The notes: generated by a model from the sequence alone, not told the origin. Positions 1 to 8,478 are shown, numbered from the stretch's first letter. The stretch: DNA of 64,000 bases from Streptomyces sp. NRRL S-455 (GCF_000717875.1 NZ_JOCT01000021.1:124001-188000), one strand, 5' to 3'. Program-made: numbers and translations.

Positions 1-527
1 TCCCCAGCAGGCGTCGCGCGGTGACACGTCTCGCTATGGACATGCGGATCCCATTCTTGGCGTGTGCAGAAACCCGGATGACGGCATGCGGGCAGCGCGC
101 GGCTGCCGGGGCCGTATCGGGGTGAGTGGTCGAAGAGGCACCGGGCCCATTGGTCACATGCGCCACAGTGCGTCCCCATCGTGGCCGGGCCGTCGCACCC
201 TGTCAACCTGCGGTAATACAAAGGAAGTTGCTCTGCCATCACACTTTCATCACAGCGGGAATGGATCACTCCGATCACGGCGATGGTTCGCTTTCCCGGC
301 GTTCTGGACAGGTGCACTGCTGTCGCCCGTATGCCCTGCGGAGGAGCGTCGGTCCGGTCTCCGCCACCCGCGCGGCCCACCAGCACGCGCCGTCTGTGGG
401 GGCGCCCCCTGAGAATCGCTGGCAGAGTGCCCCGCCGACGTCCGCACAGGGCGCCCCGCCCGCGATGAACCCGATGAGCCGGACGAACGCGATGAACGCG
501 AGGAACGCGATGAGCACGAGGAACGCG
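1..527. other. left-edge region with no supportable gene
   Basis: Open frames here run on both strands but carry no recognisable domain, ribosome site or codon pattern, and they overlap each other. The only clear structure is the triple repeat at 486-539, which leads into the first gene. Part of this stretch may be the promoter and leader of that gene. Confidence 0.5.
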
Positions 528-539
528 ATGAACGCCAGG
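486..539 (+). repeat. three tandem 18-bp units carrying repeated ribosome-site/start modules
   Basis: Three head-to-tail 18-bp units occupy 486-503, 504-521 and 522-539, differing at two or three bases. Each begins AACGCGATGA and ends with AGG, so the end of one unit forms a GAGG-like ribosome site six bases before the ATG of the next. If translated in frame they give Asn-Ala-Met-Asn-Ala-Arg, then Asn-Ala-Met-Ser-Thr-Arg, then the first again. ATGs at 510 and 528 both have this GAGG spacing. Confidence 0.75.
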
Positions 540-1280
540 AACAGGTGCGGGAAGGCGGCAGCCGTCGTGGGGGCCGTCGTCGTGGGGGTGCTCGCGTTCC
601 CGGGCGCGTCCACGGCGGCCCGGGACGGCGGGGTGTGGGGCGCCGCGACCATCGTTCCCGGCCGGGAGGGCGTCGTCGAGGTCGCGGGCCGACCGGGAAC
701 GCCGCCCGGCGCGGGCGCGACCGTGACCCTGACGGCGCCCCGGGGCGCCCGGGTGACGGCCACGCCGCTCGACGCGGCCGGCTACCGGGGCCGGGTCGCC
801 CCCGGCGGACGTGGCGGGACGTACACCCTCACCGGCGAGGCGGCCGGGCGGCCGTGGCAGGACCGTACGTTCCCCTTCGTGCTGGCGGTGTCCGCCGACG
901 CGGTGCCCGGTACCCGGCTGCGCGGCTGTTCCGTGCTGGTCACCGACGCGCGGGGCGTACGGCAGGCCGCCGGACGCTGCTCCGTGACCGTGGGCATGGC
1001 CGGGCCGACGCTGGACCGCCCGCTGTCCGGCGTGGCGCTGGACGGCCGGCCGCGGATCTCCGGTACGGCGCACCCGGGCGCCCGGATCACCGTCCGCGAC
1101 AAGGACGACCAGGAGGCCTGTGCGGCGACCGCCGCTCCCGACGGCACCTGGTCCTGCACACCGCGCTCGGCCCTTCCGGCCGGGACCAACCGTCTCCAGG
1201 CCGTCGCCACCCTCAACGGGGTGAGCGCCGAGAGCGAGCAGATCGACATCTCGGTCGGGGACGCCGGCGCCGGTCAGTAG
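528..1280 (+). CDS. secreted protein with C-terminal Ig-like domain
   Basis: About 250 residues. An N-terminal signal peptide (basic start, hydrophobic stretch AVVGAVVVGVLAFPG, cleavage near ASTAA) sends it out of the cell. The mature part is rich in Gly, Val, Thr and Pro. Its last 75 residues (from about PRISGTAHPG) read like a bacterial Ig-like or adhesin repeat, with alternating beta-strand pattern and a Cys pair (EACAAT ... WSCTP). No catalytic motif is visible. I chose the ATG at 528 because it has a GAGG six bases upstream and leaves a normal-length signal peptide; in-frame ATGs at 510 and 465 are alternatives. It overlaps the convergent lipoprotein gene by seven bases. Function unknown; a surface or secreted structural protein is an inference. 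Confidence 0.6.
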   Translation: MNARNRCGKAAAVVGAVVVGVLAFPGASTAARDGGVWGAATIVPGREGVVEVAGRPGTPPGAGATVTLTAPRGARVTATPLDAAGYRGRVAPGGRGGTYTLTGEAAGRPWQDRTFPFVLAVSADAVPGTRLRGCSVLVTDARGVRQAAGRCSVTVGMAGPTLDRPLSGVALDGRPRISGTAHPGARITVRDKDDQEACAATAAPDGTWSCTPRSALPAGTNRLQAVATLNGVSAESEQIDISVGDAGAGQ

Positions 1281-1762
1281 CGCACGGCCCGGGCCACCTC
1301 CGCCCGGACCTCATCGGACAGGTCGCGGGTGCTGTGGGCGGTGGCCGTGGCGGAATCGCCCGCCTGCACGCTGTTCACGGTGACGATGACCGTGTCGGTC
1401 AGCGCGCCCCCGGCGTCCGTGAAGTTCACCTGGACGGCGAAGGACCTGGCCGAGTCGTCGGTGTTGCGGACGGTGACCTCGGCCCGGGCCCGGCCGTCGG
1501 AGCCGACGGTGGGCGCGGCGACCCTGGCGTCGCCCTTGACGTCGACGCCGTCCTTGATGTCGTCCAGCCGGCGTCCGGCCTCCGCCGTGGCCGACTCCAC
1601 CGCCTCGGAGGCCTGCGAGGCGATCGATCCGACCGCCGACTCCGCCTCACGGGCGGTGTCCGAGGGGCTGTCGCCGCCGCAGCCGGTGAGCACGGCCGCA
1701 CCCAGGGCGAACGTCAGCACCGCGCCGAGCGCCGCCCGGCGCGTCCGGTGGCGTGCAGCCAT
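1274..1762 (-). CDS. small secreted lipoprotein
   Basis: 162 residues with a lipoprotein signal: basic start MAARHRTRR, hydrophobic core, then a lipobox LTGC (Cys at about residue 28), so it should be lipid-anchored to the outer face of the membrane. A helical, acidic linker (SAVGSIASQASEAVESATAEA) follows. The C-terminal half has the beta-rich look of FxLYD/DUF4352-type extracellular domains (VTVRNTDDSARSFAVQVNF). A strong ribosome site, GGGAGGTGAC, lies directly before the ATG. It ends seven bases inside the convergent neighbour, and the DUF6479-like membrane protein follows upstream on the same strand. Substrate or partner unknown. Confidence 0.72.
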   Translation of the reverse strand: MAARHRTRRAALGAVLTFALGAAVLTGCGGDSPSDTAREAESAVGSIASQASEAVESATAEAGRRLDDIKDGVDVKGDARVAAPTVGSDGRARAEVTVRNTDDSARSFAVQVNFTDAGGALTDTVIVTVNSVQAGDSATATAHSTRDLSDEVRAEVARAVRY

Positions 1763-1803
1763 GTCACCTCCCTGGGGAGCGGCGGGCCCCTGGTCTCAGG
1801 GCC

Positions 1804-2178
1804 TCACGTACGCCCGAGGCCGCCGCCGCCGAAGGATCCGCTGGATCCGGGCGACCAGCGGCGCGGTTTCTGGTCCTTGCCGGTCCGGGTGCTCGCATGG
1901 TGCAGCTCATGGGGCAGGATCCGCTTGCCATCGGGCGCCATGATCGGCACGTCGTCGGGCTCCCGCATCTCCCGCGTCTCGTGGACCGGCCCGCCGTCGG
2001 GGAGGTGCGGCTGCTCCTCGGGGCCGGGGTGGTGGGTGTCCTTGTCCATGACCCGCATCCCGACCCGCACGCCCCAGATCAGCGCGCAGGCCACGATGAG
2101 CCCGCCGACGAAGGCGATCGTCACGGCGACCGCGTGATCCGACGACGCCGCGAGAAGTTCGTACGTTGCCGTCTCCAT
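1804..2178 (-). CDS. small single-pass membrane protein, DUF6479-like
   Basis: 124 residues. One membrane helix sits at about residues 16-39 (AVAVTIAFVGGLIVACALIWGVRVGMRV), followed by a hydrophilic, Pro/Gly-rich tail with many His and charged residues and a glycine-rich end (SFGGGGLGRT). The layout resembles the DUF6479 family of small Streptomyces membrane proteins, but I assign that only from its general pattern. No enzyme motif is visible. It lies just upstream of the lipoprotein gene on the same strand, 41 bases apart, so the two may be co-transcribed. Role unknown. Confidence 0.65.
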   Translation of the reverse strand: METATYELLAASSDHAVAVTIAFVGGLIVACALIWGVRVGMRVMDKDTHHPGPEEQPHLPDGGPVHETREMREPDDVPIMAPDGKRILPHELHHASTRTGKDQKPRRWSPGSSGSFGGGGLGRT

Positions 2179-2256
2179 GCTCCGATTATCGCCGACGTAA
2201 TGCCATAAAGCGCCTGGAATGTCCGACTGTGTCGGCCGGCCGCCACGACCTCCGGG

Positions 2257-2619
2257 TCAGCGGGCGAGCAGGACCAGGGCCAGGGCTAGGAGCGCCGGGA
2301 CGGTCTGGACGAAGAGGATCTTCCGGCTGGCGGTCGCGGCGCCGTAGAGCCCCGCGACCGCAACGCACACCAGGAAGAACACCGAGACCTGGAACCCCAC
2401 CGGGTCGGCCGCCACCGCACCCCACAGCAGACCGGCGGCGAGGAAGCCGTTGTAGAGGCCCTGGTTCGCGGCCAGGGCCTTCGTCCCGGCCGCGAACTCG
2501 GCGGTGGTGCCGAACGCGGCGCGAGCCCGGGGGGTGGTCCACAGGAACATCTCCAGCACCAGGATGTAGGCGTGGAGCGCGGCGAGAGCCAGCACCGCGA
2601 GGGTGGCGAGAGTCGACAT
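2257..2619 (-). CDS. DUF1304 family membrane protein
   Basis: 120 residues with four predicted membrane helices. The pattern matches DUF1304: an N-terminal helix with HAYILVLEMFLW, a loop with TKALAANQGLYNGFLAAGL, a third helix (VGFQVSVFFLVCVAVAGLYGAAT) and a last helix after SRKILFVQT. The conserved NQGLYNGFLA stretch is the family's most diagnostic part. The ATG at 2617-2619 gives the expected family length; upstream in-frame sequence is unlike the family. The biochemical role of DUF1304 is unknown. It is flanked by a decayed ABC gene on the other strand, with no evident operon partner. Confidence 0.85.
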   Translation of the reverse strand: MSTLATLAVLALAALHAYILVLEMFLWTTPRARAAFGTTAEFAAGTKALAANQGLYNGFLAAGLLWGAVAADPVGFQVSVFFLVCVAVAGLYGAATASRKILFVQTVPALLALALVLLAR

Positions 2620-2783
2620 GCGCGCATCATCCCAGCCCCCACCCCGCTGCCCTCGTTCGGGCGTCCCGGGAGGCGGCGCGGCATGCCGGGTGGCAGATTG
2701 CGGACCGTGGAAGGCCGGTCCGGGCCGTCGCGTCCCCGCGTGTGCCGCTCGGGAGCCCGTTCCGGCCTTCCCGCCTTCCCGCA

Positions 2784-3142
2784 GCGGACGGCCTGGACCC
2801 GCCCCTGTCCGGCGCGGCCGTCTCCGGCGGCGAGTGGCAGCGCATCGCGCCGGCCCGGGCTCACCGGCACGCCGAGCGCCTCGGCCTGCGCGAGTACGTC
2901 CAGCGCCGGCTCCCGCTGCGCGTGCCGCCGTCCAGACGTGCGTCCGCGCCCGTGCGGAGACCGGCGCCGTCGTCACGATCGCCCACCGGCTGTCCACCGT
3001 GATCGACGCGGACACCCTCGTGGTGCTGGACGGGGGCCGGGTCCGCGCCCGGGGCAGCCACGGTGAGCTGCTCGCCACGGACGCGCTGTACCGGGAGCTG
3101 GTGGAGGCCCTGCGCATTTCGGCGGATCCGCAGCAGGTGTGA
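2784..3142 (+). pseudogene. decayed ABC exporter ATP-binding domain (fragment, frameshifted)
   Basis: Two pieces of an ABC exporter nucleotide-binding domain lie in different frames. At about 2784-2862 one frame reads DGLDPPLSGAAVSGGEWQRI followed by APARA, which is the region of the ABC signature (normally LSGGEWQR). From about 2930 to 3142 another frame reads GAVVTIAHRLSTVIDADTLV, then a GGRVRARGSHGELL segment, which is the H-loop and C-terminal end of an ABC exporter. The Walker A, the Walker B (LLILDEP) and the whole transmembrane domain are missing. This is a remnant after deletion and frameshift, not a working transporter. No start codon or ribosome site fits it. Confidence 0.8.
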
Positions 3143-3340
3143 CGGGGCGACAGGAACGCAACGCCGGCCGACAGACAAGTGATATGCCGTCAAATACTGC
3201 TCTGACGTCGGCATTTCGGCCGCCGAGCGGCCGGAAGACGATCATTCCCTGGAAGGATGCAAGAGGCATCGGCTTCGCCTGACGATGGCCCCGACCTGTT
3301 CGAACCCTGCCGACTCGAACACCAAGGAAGGGGCAAGCCG

Positions 3341-4621
3341 TTGCGCATCGTCCGGCTTCTCGGGACCGTCCTGGGCACCACGCTGCTGACGACCACCGCC
3401 GTACTGACCGCGCCCGCCCACGCCGGCCCGGCCACGCCGCCCGCCGTGTCCACGGACCGCACCTCACTGGACAGATCCGGACTGCGCGACAAGCTGGACG
3501 CCATCCACGAGGCGGGCATGTACGGCGTCTTCTCCGCCGTCCGGGACGGCGGCGAGCGGTGGACCGGCGCCTCCGGGGTCGCCGACGTGGACACGGGCCG
3601 CCCGGTCACGCCGGGCATGCGGCACCGGGTGGGCAGCATCAGCAAGACCTTCACCTCCGTCGCCGTGCTCCAGCAGGTGGAGCGGGGCCGCATCAGTCTC
3701 GACGCGCCCGTCGGCGACTACCTCCCGGACCTCATACCCGGGGAGCGCGGCCGGCAGATCACCGTCCGCATGCTCCTGAACCACACCAGCCACATCGGCG
3801 ACTACATCGTGGGCGCCTTCCCTTCCTTCGCCGAGAATTCGACGGCCAGCATCGACGAGGAGCGCTTCCGCTCCATACGCCCCGAGGAACTGGTCCGGCT
3901 GGGCCTGGCGGCCCCCGCCACGGGAAGCCCCGGCGCCGTGCCGGGCTCCTACTCCAACAGCAACTACGTCATCGCCGGGCTGCTCCTGGAGAAGGTGACC
4001 GGCCAGGACGCCGAGGCCTACATCGAGCGCAACGTCATGGACCGGGCCGGGCTCCGCCACACCTACTTCCCGCGCACCCCGTACATCAAGGGCCCGCACC
4101 CGCGGATGTACGAGTCGTGGTTCGGCCTGATCAATCCGCCCCGCGACTACAGCGTCTACAACATGTCCTGGGCGTCGACGGCGGGCGCGGTCGTCTCGAC
4201 CACCGACGACCTGAACCGCTTCTACCGCGCGCTGCTCGGCGGCAAGCTGATCGGCGAGGCCTCCCTCGACGAGATGACGCGCACGGTATCGGTGAATGGC
4301 ATTGCCTACGGCCTCGGCATCTACGCGGTCGATCTGCCCTGTGGCCGCTTCTGGGGCCACGACGGCGCGGTGTTCGGCGCCGGCATGACCGCGCTGTCGA
4401 GCCGTGACGGCAAGCGCCAGCTCGCTCTCGCCCAGAACCTGATGAAGTACCAGAGCCTCGACGAGAACGGCCAACCGAAGGCGAACCCGATCGACGACGC
4501 CATGGCCACCTACATCCTCGGCGCGCTCTGCCCGGCCACCCCCAAGTCCGCTTCCACTCCTGCTCAGCTGTCCAAGACCCTCAAGTTTGATCAGCTGTCT
4601 CCCGGTCTTGTTCGATCCTGA
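3341..4621 (+). CDS. secreted serine hydrolase (beta-lactamase / DD-peptidase fold)
   Basis: 426 residues from a TTG start at 3341, chosen because AGGAAGGGG lies seven bases before it and the product then begins with a clean signal peptide (RIVRLLGTVLGTTLL... ending APAHA). Family motifs are in order: Ser-x-x-Lys as SISK in VGSISKTFTSV (nucleophile Ser and general base Lys), Tyr-Ser-Asn in SYSNSNYVIAG, and His-Asp-Gly in WGHDGAVFG in place of the KTG box. It belongs to the class C beta-lactamase / D-alanyl-D-alanine carboxypeptidase superfamily and acts outside the membrane, probably on cell-wall peptides or small esters and amides; the substrate cannot be told. It is monocistronic, ending at a strong terminator. 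Confidence 0.9.
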   Translation: MRIVRLLGTVLGTTLLTTTAVLTAPAHAGPATPPAVSTDRTSLDRSGLRDKLDAIHEAGMYGVFSAVRDGGERWTGASGVADVDTGRPVTPGMRHRVGSISKTFTSVAVLQQVERGRISLDAPVGDYLPDLIPGERGRQITVRMLLNHTSHIGDYIVGAFPSFAENSTASIDEERFRSIRPEELVRLGLAAPATGSPGAVPGSYSNSNYVIAGLLLEKVTGQDAEAYIERNVMDRAGLRHTYFPRTPYIKGPHPRMYESWFGLINPPRDYSVYNMSWASTAGAVVSTTDDLNRFYRALLGGKLIGEASLDEMTRTVSVNGIAYGLGIYAVDLPCGRFWGHDGAVFGAGMTALSSRDGKRQLALAQNLMKYQSLDENGQPKANPIDDAMATYILGALCPATPKSASTPAQLSKTLKFDQLSPGLVRS

Positions 4622-4628
4622 TCGGCAT

Positions 4629-4669
4629 GGAGACTGCCCGCACCCGGCCACCGGGTGCGGGCAGTCTCC
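4629..4669 (+). terminator. strong hairpin terminator after the serine hydrolase
   Basis: A perfect 19-bp stem (GGAGACTGCCCGCACCCGG at 4629-4647 and its complement at 4651-4669) with a 3-base loop begins eight bases after the stop codon. It is followed by GTTTCG rather than a long T run, as is common in Streptomyces. Confidence 0.85.
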
Positions 4670-4849
4670 GTTTCGGCGGACGACGGCCCCGCACGGGTCA
4701 CGCCGCTGACCATGACGCGGGCCGTACGACGGTCCATGACGTGAGACGGGGGCGTTTTGCGGAACCTTTGCCTGGGGTGTGGGCGTTGGACGGGTGTGCG
4801 CGCGTGAGCGGGTGCGTTGGTGATGCTGACGAGTACCGAGGTGACGTCA

Positions 4850-5428
4850 ATGGCAGTGTGGGACCGGCTCAAGGACCAGGCCAAGGCTTTCCAGCAGTCG
4901 CAGGGCGGGCGCGGCGCGACCGGTGGGCACAGTGGCGGGTACGGGGGGCATGGCGGCCACAGCGGGGGTACGGGGTCCGGCGGTGGCAGCCGGGCCCAGC
5001 TGGTGGGTCTTCTGAAGACGCAGCTCGGTTCGCTGAAGACCGAGCTGAAGAGCGGGGCGTACCGGGACGCCAGCATGGCGATGTGCGCGCTGGTCGCGGC
5101 GGCCGACGGTCAGATCGACCCGGCCGAGCGGCAGCAGGTCGAGTCGATGATCCTCAGCAACGACGTGCTGCAGAACTTCCCGCCGGAGCAGCTGCGGCAG
5201 CGTTTCAACAAGCACGTCGACCAGCTGACCATGAACTTCCAGCACGGCAGGACCGAGGCGATGCAGGAGATCGCCAAGGCCGCCAAGAAGCCCACGGAGG
5301 CCAGGGCGGTGATCCAGACCGGCATGGTGATCGCCGGTGCCGACGGCCACTTCTCCCAGGCCGAGGCGACGGTCCTGCGCGAGGCCTGTGGGGTGCTGGG
5401 GGTGTCGCCCGCCGAGTTCCAGCTCTGA
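4850..5428 (+). CDS. TerB-family tellurite-resistance protein
   Basis: 192 residues. After MAVWDRLKDQAKAFQQSQ comes a Gly/His/Ser-rich linker (about residues 20-45), then an all-helical TerB domain to the C-terminus. The domain carries the two acidic helix-start motifs expected of TerB, AAADGQIDPAERQQVE and IAGADGHFSQAEATVL, which are predicted metal-binding sites. TerB/TerD-type proteins are linked to tellurite resistance and stress at the inner membrane; here no other ter genes adjoin, so this is a stand-alone copy. The ATG at 4850 has GAGGTG about seven bases upstream; an in-frame GTG at 4817 is less likely. It is convergent with the helicase gene. Confidence 0.88.
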   Translation: MAVWDRLKDQAKAFQQSQGGRGATGGHSGGYGGHGGHSGGTGSGGGSRAQLVGLLKTQLGSLKTELKSGAYRDASMAMCALVAAADGQIDPAERQQVESMILSNDVLQNFPPEQLRQRFNKHVDQLTMNFQHGRTEAMQEIAKAAKKPTEARAVIQTGMVIAGADGHFSQAEATVLREACGVLGVSPAEFQL

Positions 5429-5469
5429 CCGGGCGAACCGGCGCGGCTCTCTGCGGGAGACGACAGACC

Positions 5470-7140
5470 CTAGGTGCGGCGGCCGCCTCGGCGGTCGGAG
5501 GTGCGGCCTCCGGTGCCGGCGGCGCCGCCTGTGGCTCCGCCGGCCGTCGCCCGCCGGCCGGAGCCGCGGACAGCCTTGCCGGAGGCGGCACCGGTCGTCG
5601 CGCCGCCCGTGGACTGGCGGTCGGAACCGCGGCCGGAACCACGCCCCCCGGTCGCTGAGGTGCCACCGGAGGCTGTCCCTCCGGCCGCGGCCCGGCGGTC
5701 GGGGTTCCGGCTCCCGCCCCTGGAGGCAGCGCCTGGCGCCGCGGCGGCCCCGCCGCCGCTTCGGCGCCGGCGGCCGGATCGCCCGCCGGGCGTGGAGCCG
5801 GCCTTCCGGTCGGGGCGGGACGCCGTGGGTGCCGCCTGCTGGGGCGCCTCGATCGTGACGGCGACGCCGGACGGCTCGCGGGCGCCGGTGATGGTGGCCA
5901 GTTCCGCGTCGCTCGACGTGACGCGGGCCGCCCGGGGGCGGATGCCCGCGTCCGACAGGAGCCGGGTCACGTCCCGCTTCTGGTCGGGCAGGACCAGGGT
6001 GACCACACTGCCGGAGCCGCCGGCGCGGGCCGTGCGGCCGCCCCGGTGGAGGTAGTCCTTGTGGTCGGTGGGGGGATCGACGTTCACGACGAGGTCGAGG
6101 TCGTCGACGTGTATGCCCCGGGCCGCGACGTTCGTCGCCACCAGGGCGGTGACCTGGCCGTTCTTGAACTGTTCCAGGGTGCGGTTGCGCTGCGGCTGGG
6201 ACCGGCCTCCGTGCAGTGCCGCCGCCCGGACACCGACGGCGAGGAGCCGCTTGGCGAGCCGGTCGGCGGACCTCTTGGTGTCGAGGAAGAGGATGACCCG
6301 GCCGTCCCGGGCCGCGATGCGCGTGGTGACGGCCTTCTTGTCGGTCTCGTCCTGGACGTGCAGCACGTGGTGCTCCATGGTGGTCACCGCTCCCGCCGAC
6401 GGGTCCACGGAGTGCACCACGGGGTCGGTCAGGAACCGCTGCACCAGGCGGTCGATGTTGCGGTCCAGGGTGGCCGAGAAGAGCAGGCGCTGCCCGTCGG
6501 GCCGCACCTGCTGGATCAGCTTGGTGATCTGCGGCAGGAAGCCCATGTCGGTCATCTGGTCGGCTTCGTCCAGCACCGTGATCCGTACGTCGCCGAGCAC
6601 GCAGTCCCCGCGTTCCACGAGGTCGTTGAGCCTGCCGGGGGTCGCCACGAGCACCTCGGCGCCGCGCCGGAGCGTTCCCGCCTGCTTGGTGATGGAGAGC
6701 CCGCCGACCACGGTGGCCAGCCGGAGGTTCACCGCCGTCGCGTAGGGGGTCAGCGCGTCGGTCACCTGCTGGGCGAGTTCACGGGTGGGCACCAGCACCA
6801 GGGCGAGGGGTGCCTTGGGCTCCGCGCGCAGTCCGGCCGTGCGGGCCAGGAGCGCCAGCCCGAACGCGAGGGTCTTGCCGGAGCCGGTGCGTCCCCGTCC
6901 CAGCAAATCCCGGCCGGCGAGCGAGTTGGGCAGCGTGGCGGCCTGGATGGGAAAGGGGGTGGTCACGCCCTGCGCGGTGAGGGTCTTCAGCAGCCCCGCG
7001 GGCATGTCGAGGGCGGCGAAGTCCTCGACTGCGGGAAGGGCGGGTGTGGTGCCTTCCGGCAGCCGGAATTCCCGCGGCGCCGACGCGGACGGTGAGGGTG
7101 ACGAGGCGCGCCGGTTCGGCTTCTGGGGCCTGCGGGACAT
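5470..7140 (-). CDS. DEAD-box ATP-dependent RNA helicase with basic C-terminal tail
   Basis: 556 residues starting MSRRPQKPNRRASS. All helicase motifs are present: Q-motif region (TPFPIQAATLP), motif I GRGRTGSGKT, Ia PTRELAQQ, Ib TPGR, motif II DEAD as VLDEADQM, motif III SAT, then ALVATNVAARGIHVDDL (IV-V region) and motif VI HRGGRTARAG. A long tail of about 140 residues rich in Arg, Gly, Ala and Ser is probably disordered and RNA-binding. DEAD-box proteins unwind RNA, for example during ribosome assembly or in the cold. It lies downstream of the cold-shock gene on the same strand with a terminator hairpin between, so read-through would link their expression. An in-frame start at 7314 is much less likely. 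Confidence 0.93.
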   Translation of the reverse strand: MSRRPQKPNRRASSPSPSASAPREFRLPEGTTPALPAVEDFAALDMPAGLLKTLTAQGVTTPFPIQAATLPNSLAGRDLLGRGRTGSGKTLAFGLALLARTAGLRAEPKAPLALVLVPTRELAQQVTDALTPYATAVNLRLATVVGGLSITKQAGTLRRGAEVLVATPGRLNDLVERGDCVLGDVRITVLDEADQMTDMGFLPQITKLIQQVRPDGQRLLFSATLDRNIDRLVQRFLTDPVVHSVDPSAGAVTTMEHHVLHVQDETDKKAVTTRIAARDGRVILFLDTKRSADRLAKRLLAVGVRAAALHGGRSQPQRNRTLEQFKNGQVTALVATNVAARGIHVDDLDLVVNVDPPTDHKDYLHRGGRTARAGGSGSVVTLVLPDQKRDVTRLLSDAGIRPRAARVTSSDAELATITGAREPSGVAVTIEAPQQAAPTASRPDRKAGSTPGGRSGRRRRSGGGAAAAPGAASRGGSRNPDRRAAAGGTASGGTSATGGRGSGRGSDRQSTGGATTGAASGKAVRGSGRRATAGGATGGAAGTGGRTSDRRGGRRT

Positions 7141-7171
7141 ACCGTTATCTGCCTTCCTGGAAACAGCACAA

Positions 7172-7206
7172 ACCGGGGTCCGCACCATGACGGTGCGGAC
7201 CCCGGT
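7172..7206 (-). terminator. hairpin terminator between the cold-shock and helicase genes
   Basis: A 15-bp stem (7172-7186 with 7192-7206) and 5-base loop lie just past the cold-shock stop codon. On the minus strand the hairpin is followed by TTTGTGCTGTTTCC, a T-rich tail fitting Rho-independent termination. Some read-through into the helicase gene 32 bases further on is possible. Confidence 0.8.
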
Positions 7207-7228
7207 GAGCGGAATACGCGTCCGGCGA

Positions 7229-7432
7229 TCAGGCGGGGACGATGTTCTCCGCCTGCGGGCCCTTCTGGCCCTGCGTGACGTCGAAGGACACCCGCTGACC
7301 CTCCTGGAGCTCACGGAAGCCCTGGGTCGCGATGTTCGAGTAGTGGGCGAAGACGTCGGGGCCGCCGCCGTCCTGCTCGATGAAGCCGAAGCCCTTTTCA
7401 GAGTTGAACCACTTCACGGTTCCCTGTGCCAT
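7229..7432 (-). CDS. cold-shock protein (CspA family)
   Basis: 67 residues covering a single cold-shock (OB-fold) domain: [20 protein letters not shown] with RNP-1 (KGFGFIE), then DVFAHYSNI, which is the RNP-2 region (usually VFVHFS), and a C-terminal [16 protein letters not shown]. Length and sequence match Streptomyces CspA-type (SC7.0-like) proteins that bind single-stranded RNA and melt secondary structure. A strong ribosome site AGAAGGAGA precedes the ATG at 7432. A plausible promoter lies at 7521-7549, giving a leader of about 80 bases. The RNA-helicase gene follows on the same strand, a functionally sensible neighbour. Confidence 0.97.
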   Translation of the reverse strand: MAQGTVKWFNSEKGFGFIEQDGGGPDVFAHYSNIATQGFRELQEGQRVSFDVTQGQKGPQAENIVPA

Positions 7433-7487
7433 GACATTCTCCTTCTGTAGGCAGAGGCCCCATCCGGAGATGCCGGAAACCAAATAA

Positions 7488-7549
7488 TGCGCCTGAAGGA
7501 GAAGCATTCCCGTCAGGCGCACATAAGTTCATGGGTACCACAACTGCAA
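7488..7549 (-). promoter_or_regulatory. putative cold-shock promoter with flanking inverted repeat
   Basis: On the minus strand TTGCAG (7549-7544) and TTATGT (7526-7521) are separated by exactly 17 bases, fitting a vegetative sigma factor (HrdB). Directly after the -10 lies one arm of a perfect 9-bp inverted repeat, TGCGCCTGA/TCAGGCGCA (7513-7521 with 7488-7496), which straddles the predicted start of transcription. It could be a protein-binding site at +1; most of one arm would not be transcribed, so it is a poor candidate for an RNA hairpin. Confidence 0.5.
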
Positions 7550-7587
7550 CACCGAGAGCGTAGCACGGCTCGGCGGCTCGTGGTGGG

Positions 7588-8478
7588 TCATGACTCGGCC
7601 CGGCGCCCCTGAGGACCCCTCGGCCGGTACACCGACACGGTGAACGAGGCGGTCACGCGCACGGGCGTCCCCAGCGCGCCGACACGGCGCCGCAGTTCCG
7701 CGGGGCCGACGTGGTGCGCGGCCGGACTCATGGCCACCAGGCCGGTGGCGTCCTCGGGTGTGAGGCTCATGGGGTACTCCAGCGACTCGGTGCGCGCGTG
7801 CCGGAAACGGGCCGCGAGGGTCCGGCGCAGGCGTTCCTCCTTCCTGGGGTCGACGGCCAGCAGGCCCAGCGGCGCCCGTAGTTCCCGCAGATGCCTGCTC
7901 GTCGGCGTGACGACGAGCAGGGCGCCGTCCGGCCGGAGGACGCGGTGGAACTCCGGTCCGTTGCGGGGCGCGAAGACGTTCAGCACGAGGTCGGCGCAGC
8001 CGGTGCGGACGGGCCACGGCCGCCAGACGTCCCAGCCGACGGCCTCCGCACGGGCGTGCGCGCGGGCGGCGGCGCGCAGGGCGTGGACGGAGCTGTCGAG
8101 CCCCAGGCCCAGGGCCCCGGGCAGGGCGTCCAGGACCGCCGCGAGGTAGTGGCCGGTGCCCGCGCCGGCGTCCAGCACGACGGCGTCGGGCGGGGCCAGT
8201 TCCGTCGCCAGCTCCACGAGGGTGCGGGCGAGCGGGTCGTAGTGCCCGGCGCGGAGGAAAGAACCGCGGCACCGGACCATGTCGGCGGAGTCGGCGCTCA
8301 CGGCCCGCCGGTGGCCGGTCAGCAGACTGACGTAGCCGTGGCGGGCGATGTCGAACGTGTGCCGGTCGGCGCACCGCAGAGCGCCGTCGGTCCGTATGAG
8401 GCCGGACGGGCACAGGGGGCAGGTCAGGACGGTCAGAAGTCGGTCGGACGGCAGGCGTCGGCCCGGACCCGAAGGCAT
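7588..8478 (-). CDS. 23S rRNA guanine-N1 methyltransferase, RlmA(II)/TlrB type
   Basis: 296 residues. The N-terminus is the zinc-binding domain typical of RlmA enzymes: LTCPLC, then LRCADRHTFDIARHGYVSLL (four metal ligands C-x2-C ... C-x3-H). A Rossmann methyltransferase domain follows, with SAM motif VVLDAGAGTGHYLA, then DLVLNVFAPRN and PEFHRVLRPDGALLVVTP. In Gram-positives RlmA(II) methylates G748 in helix 35 of 23S rRNA; TlrB of the tylosin producer is the best-known case and lowers macrolide sensitivity. AAGGAG lies six bases before the ATG at 8478. A palindrome in the upstream region (8581-8607) could mark regulation. No macrolide cluster is visible here. Confidence 0.87.
   Translation of the reverse strand: MPSGPGRRLPSDRLLTVLTCPLCPSGLIRTDGALRCADRHTFDIARHGYVSLLTGHRRAVSADSADMVRCRGSFLRAGHYDPLARTLVELATELAPPDAVVLDAGAGTGHYLAAVLDALPGALGLGLDSSVHALRAAARAHARAEAVGWDVWRPWPVRTGCADLVLNVFAPRNGPEFHRVLRPDGALLVVTPTSRHLRELRAPLGLLAVDPRKEERLRRTLAARFRHARTESLEYPMSLTPEDATGLVAMSPAAHHVGPAELRRRVGALGTPVRVTASFTVSVYRPRGPQGRRAES

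Noticed and set aside
7488..7521. RNA thermometer hairpin in the cold-shock leader
   Set aside because: The predicted transcript start lies at one arm of the inverted repeat, so that arm would be largely untranscribed; a DNA-binding site is the better reading.
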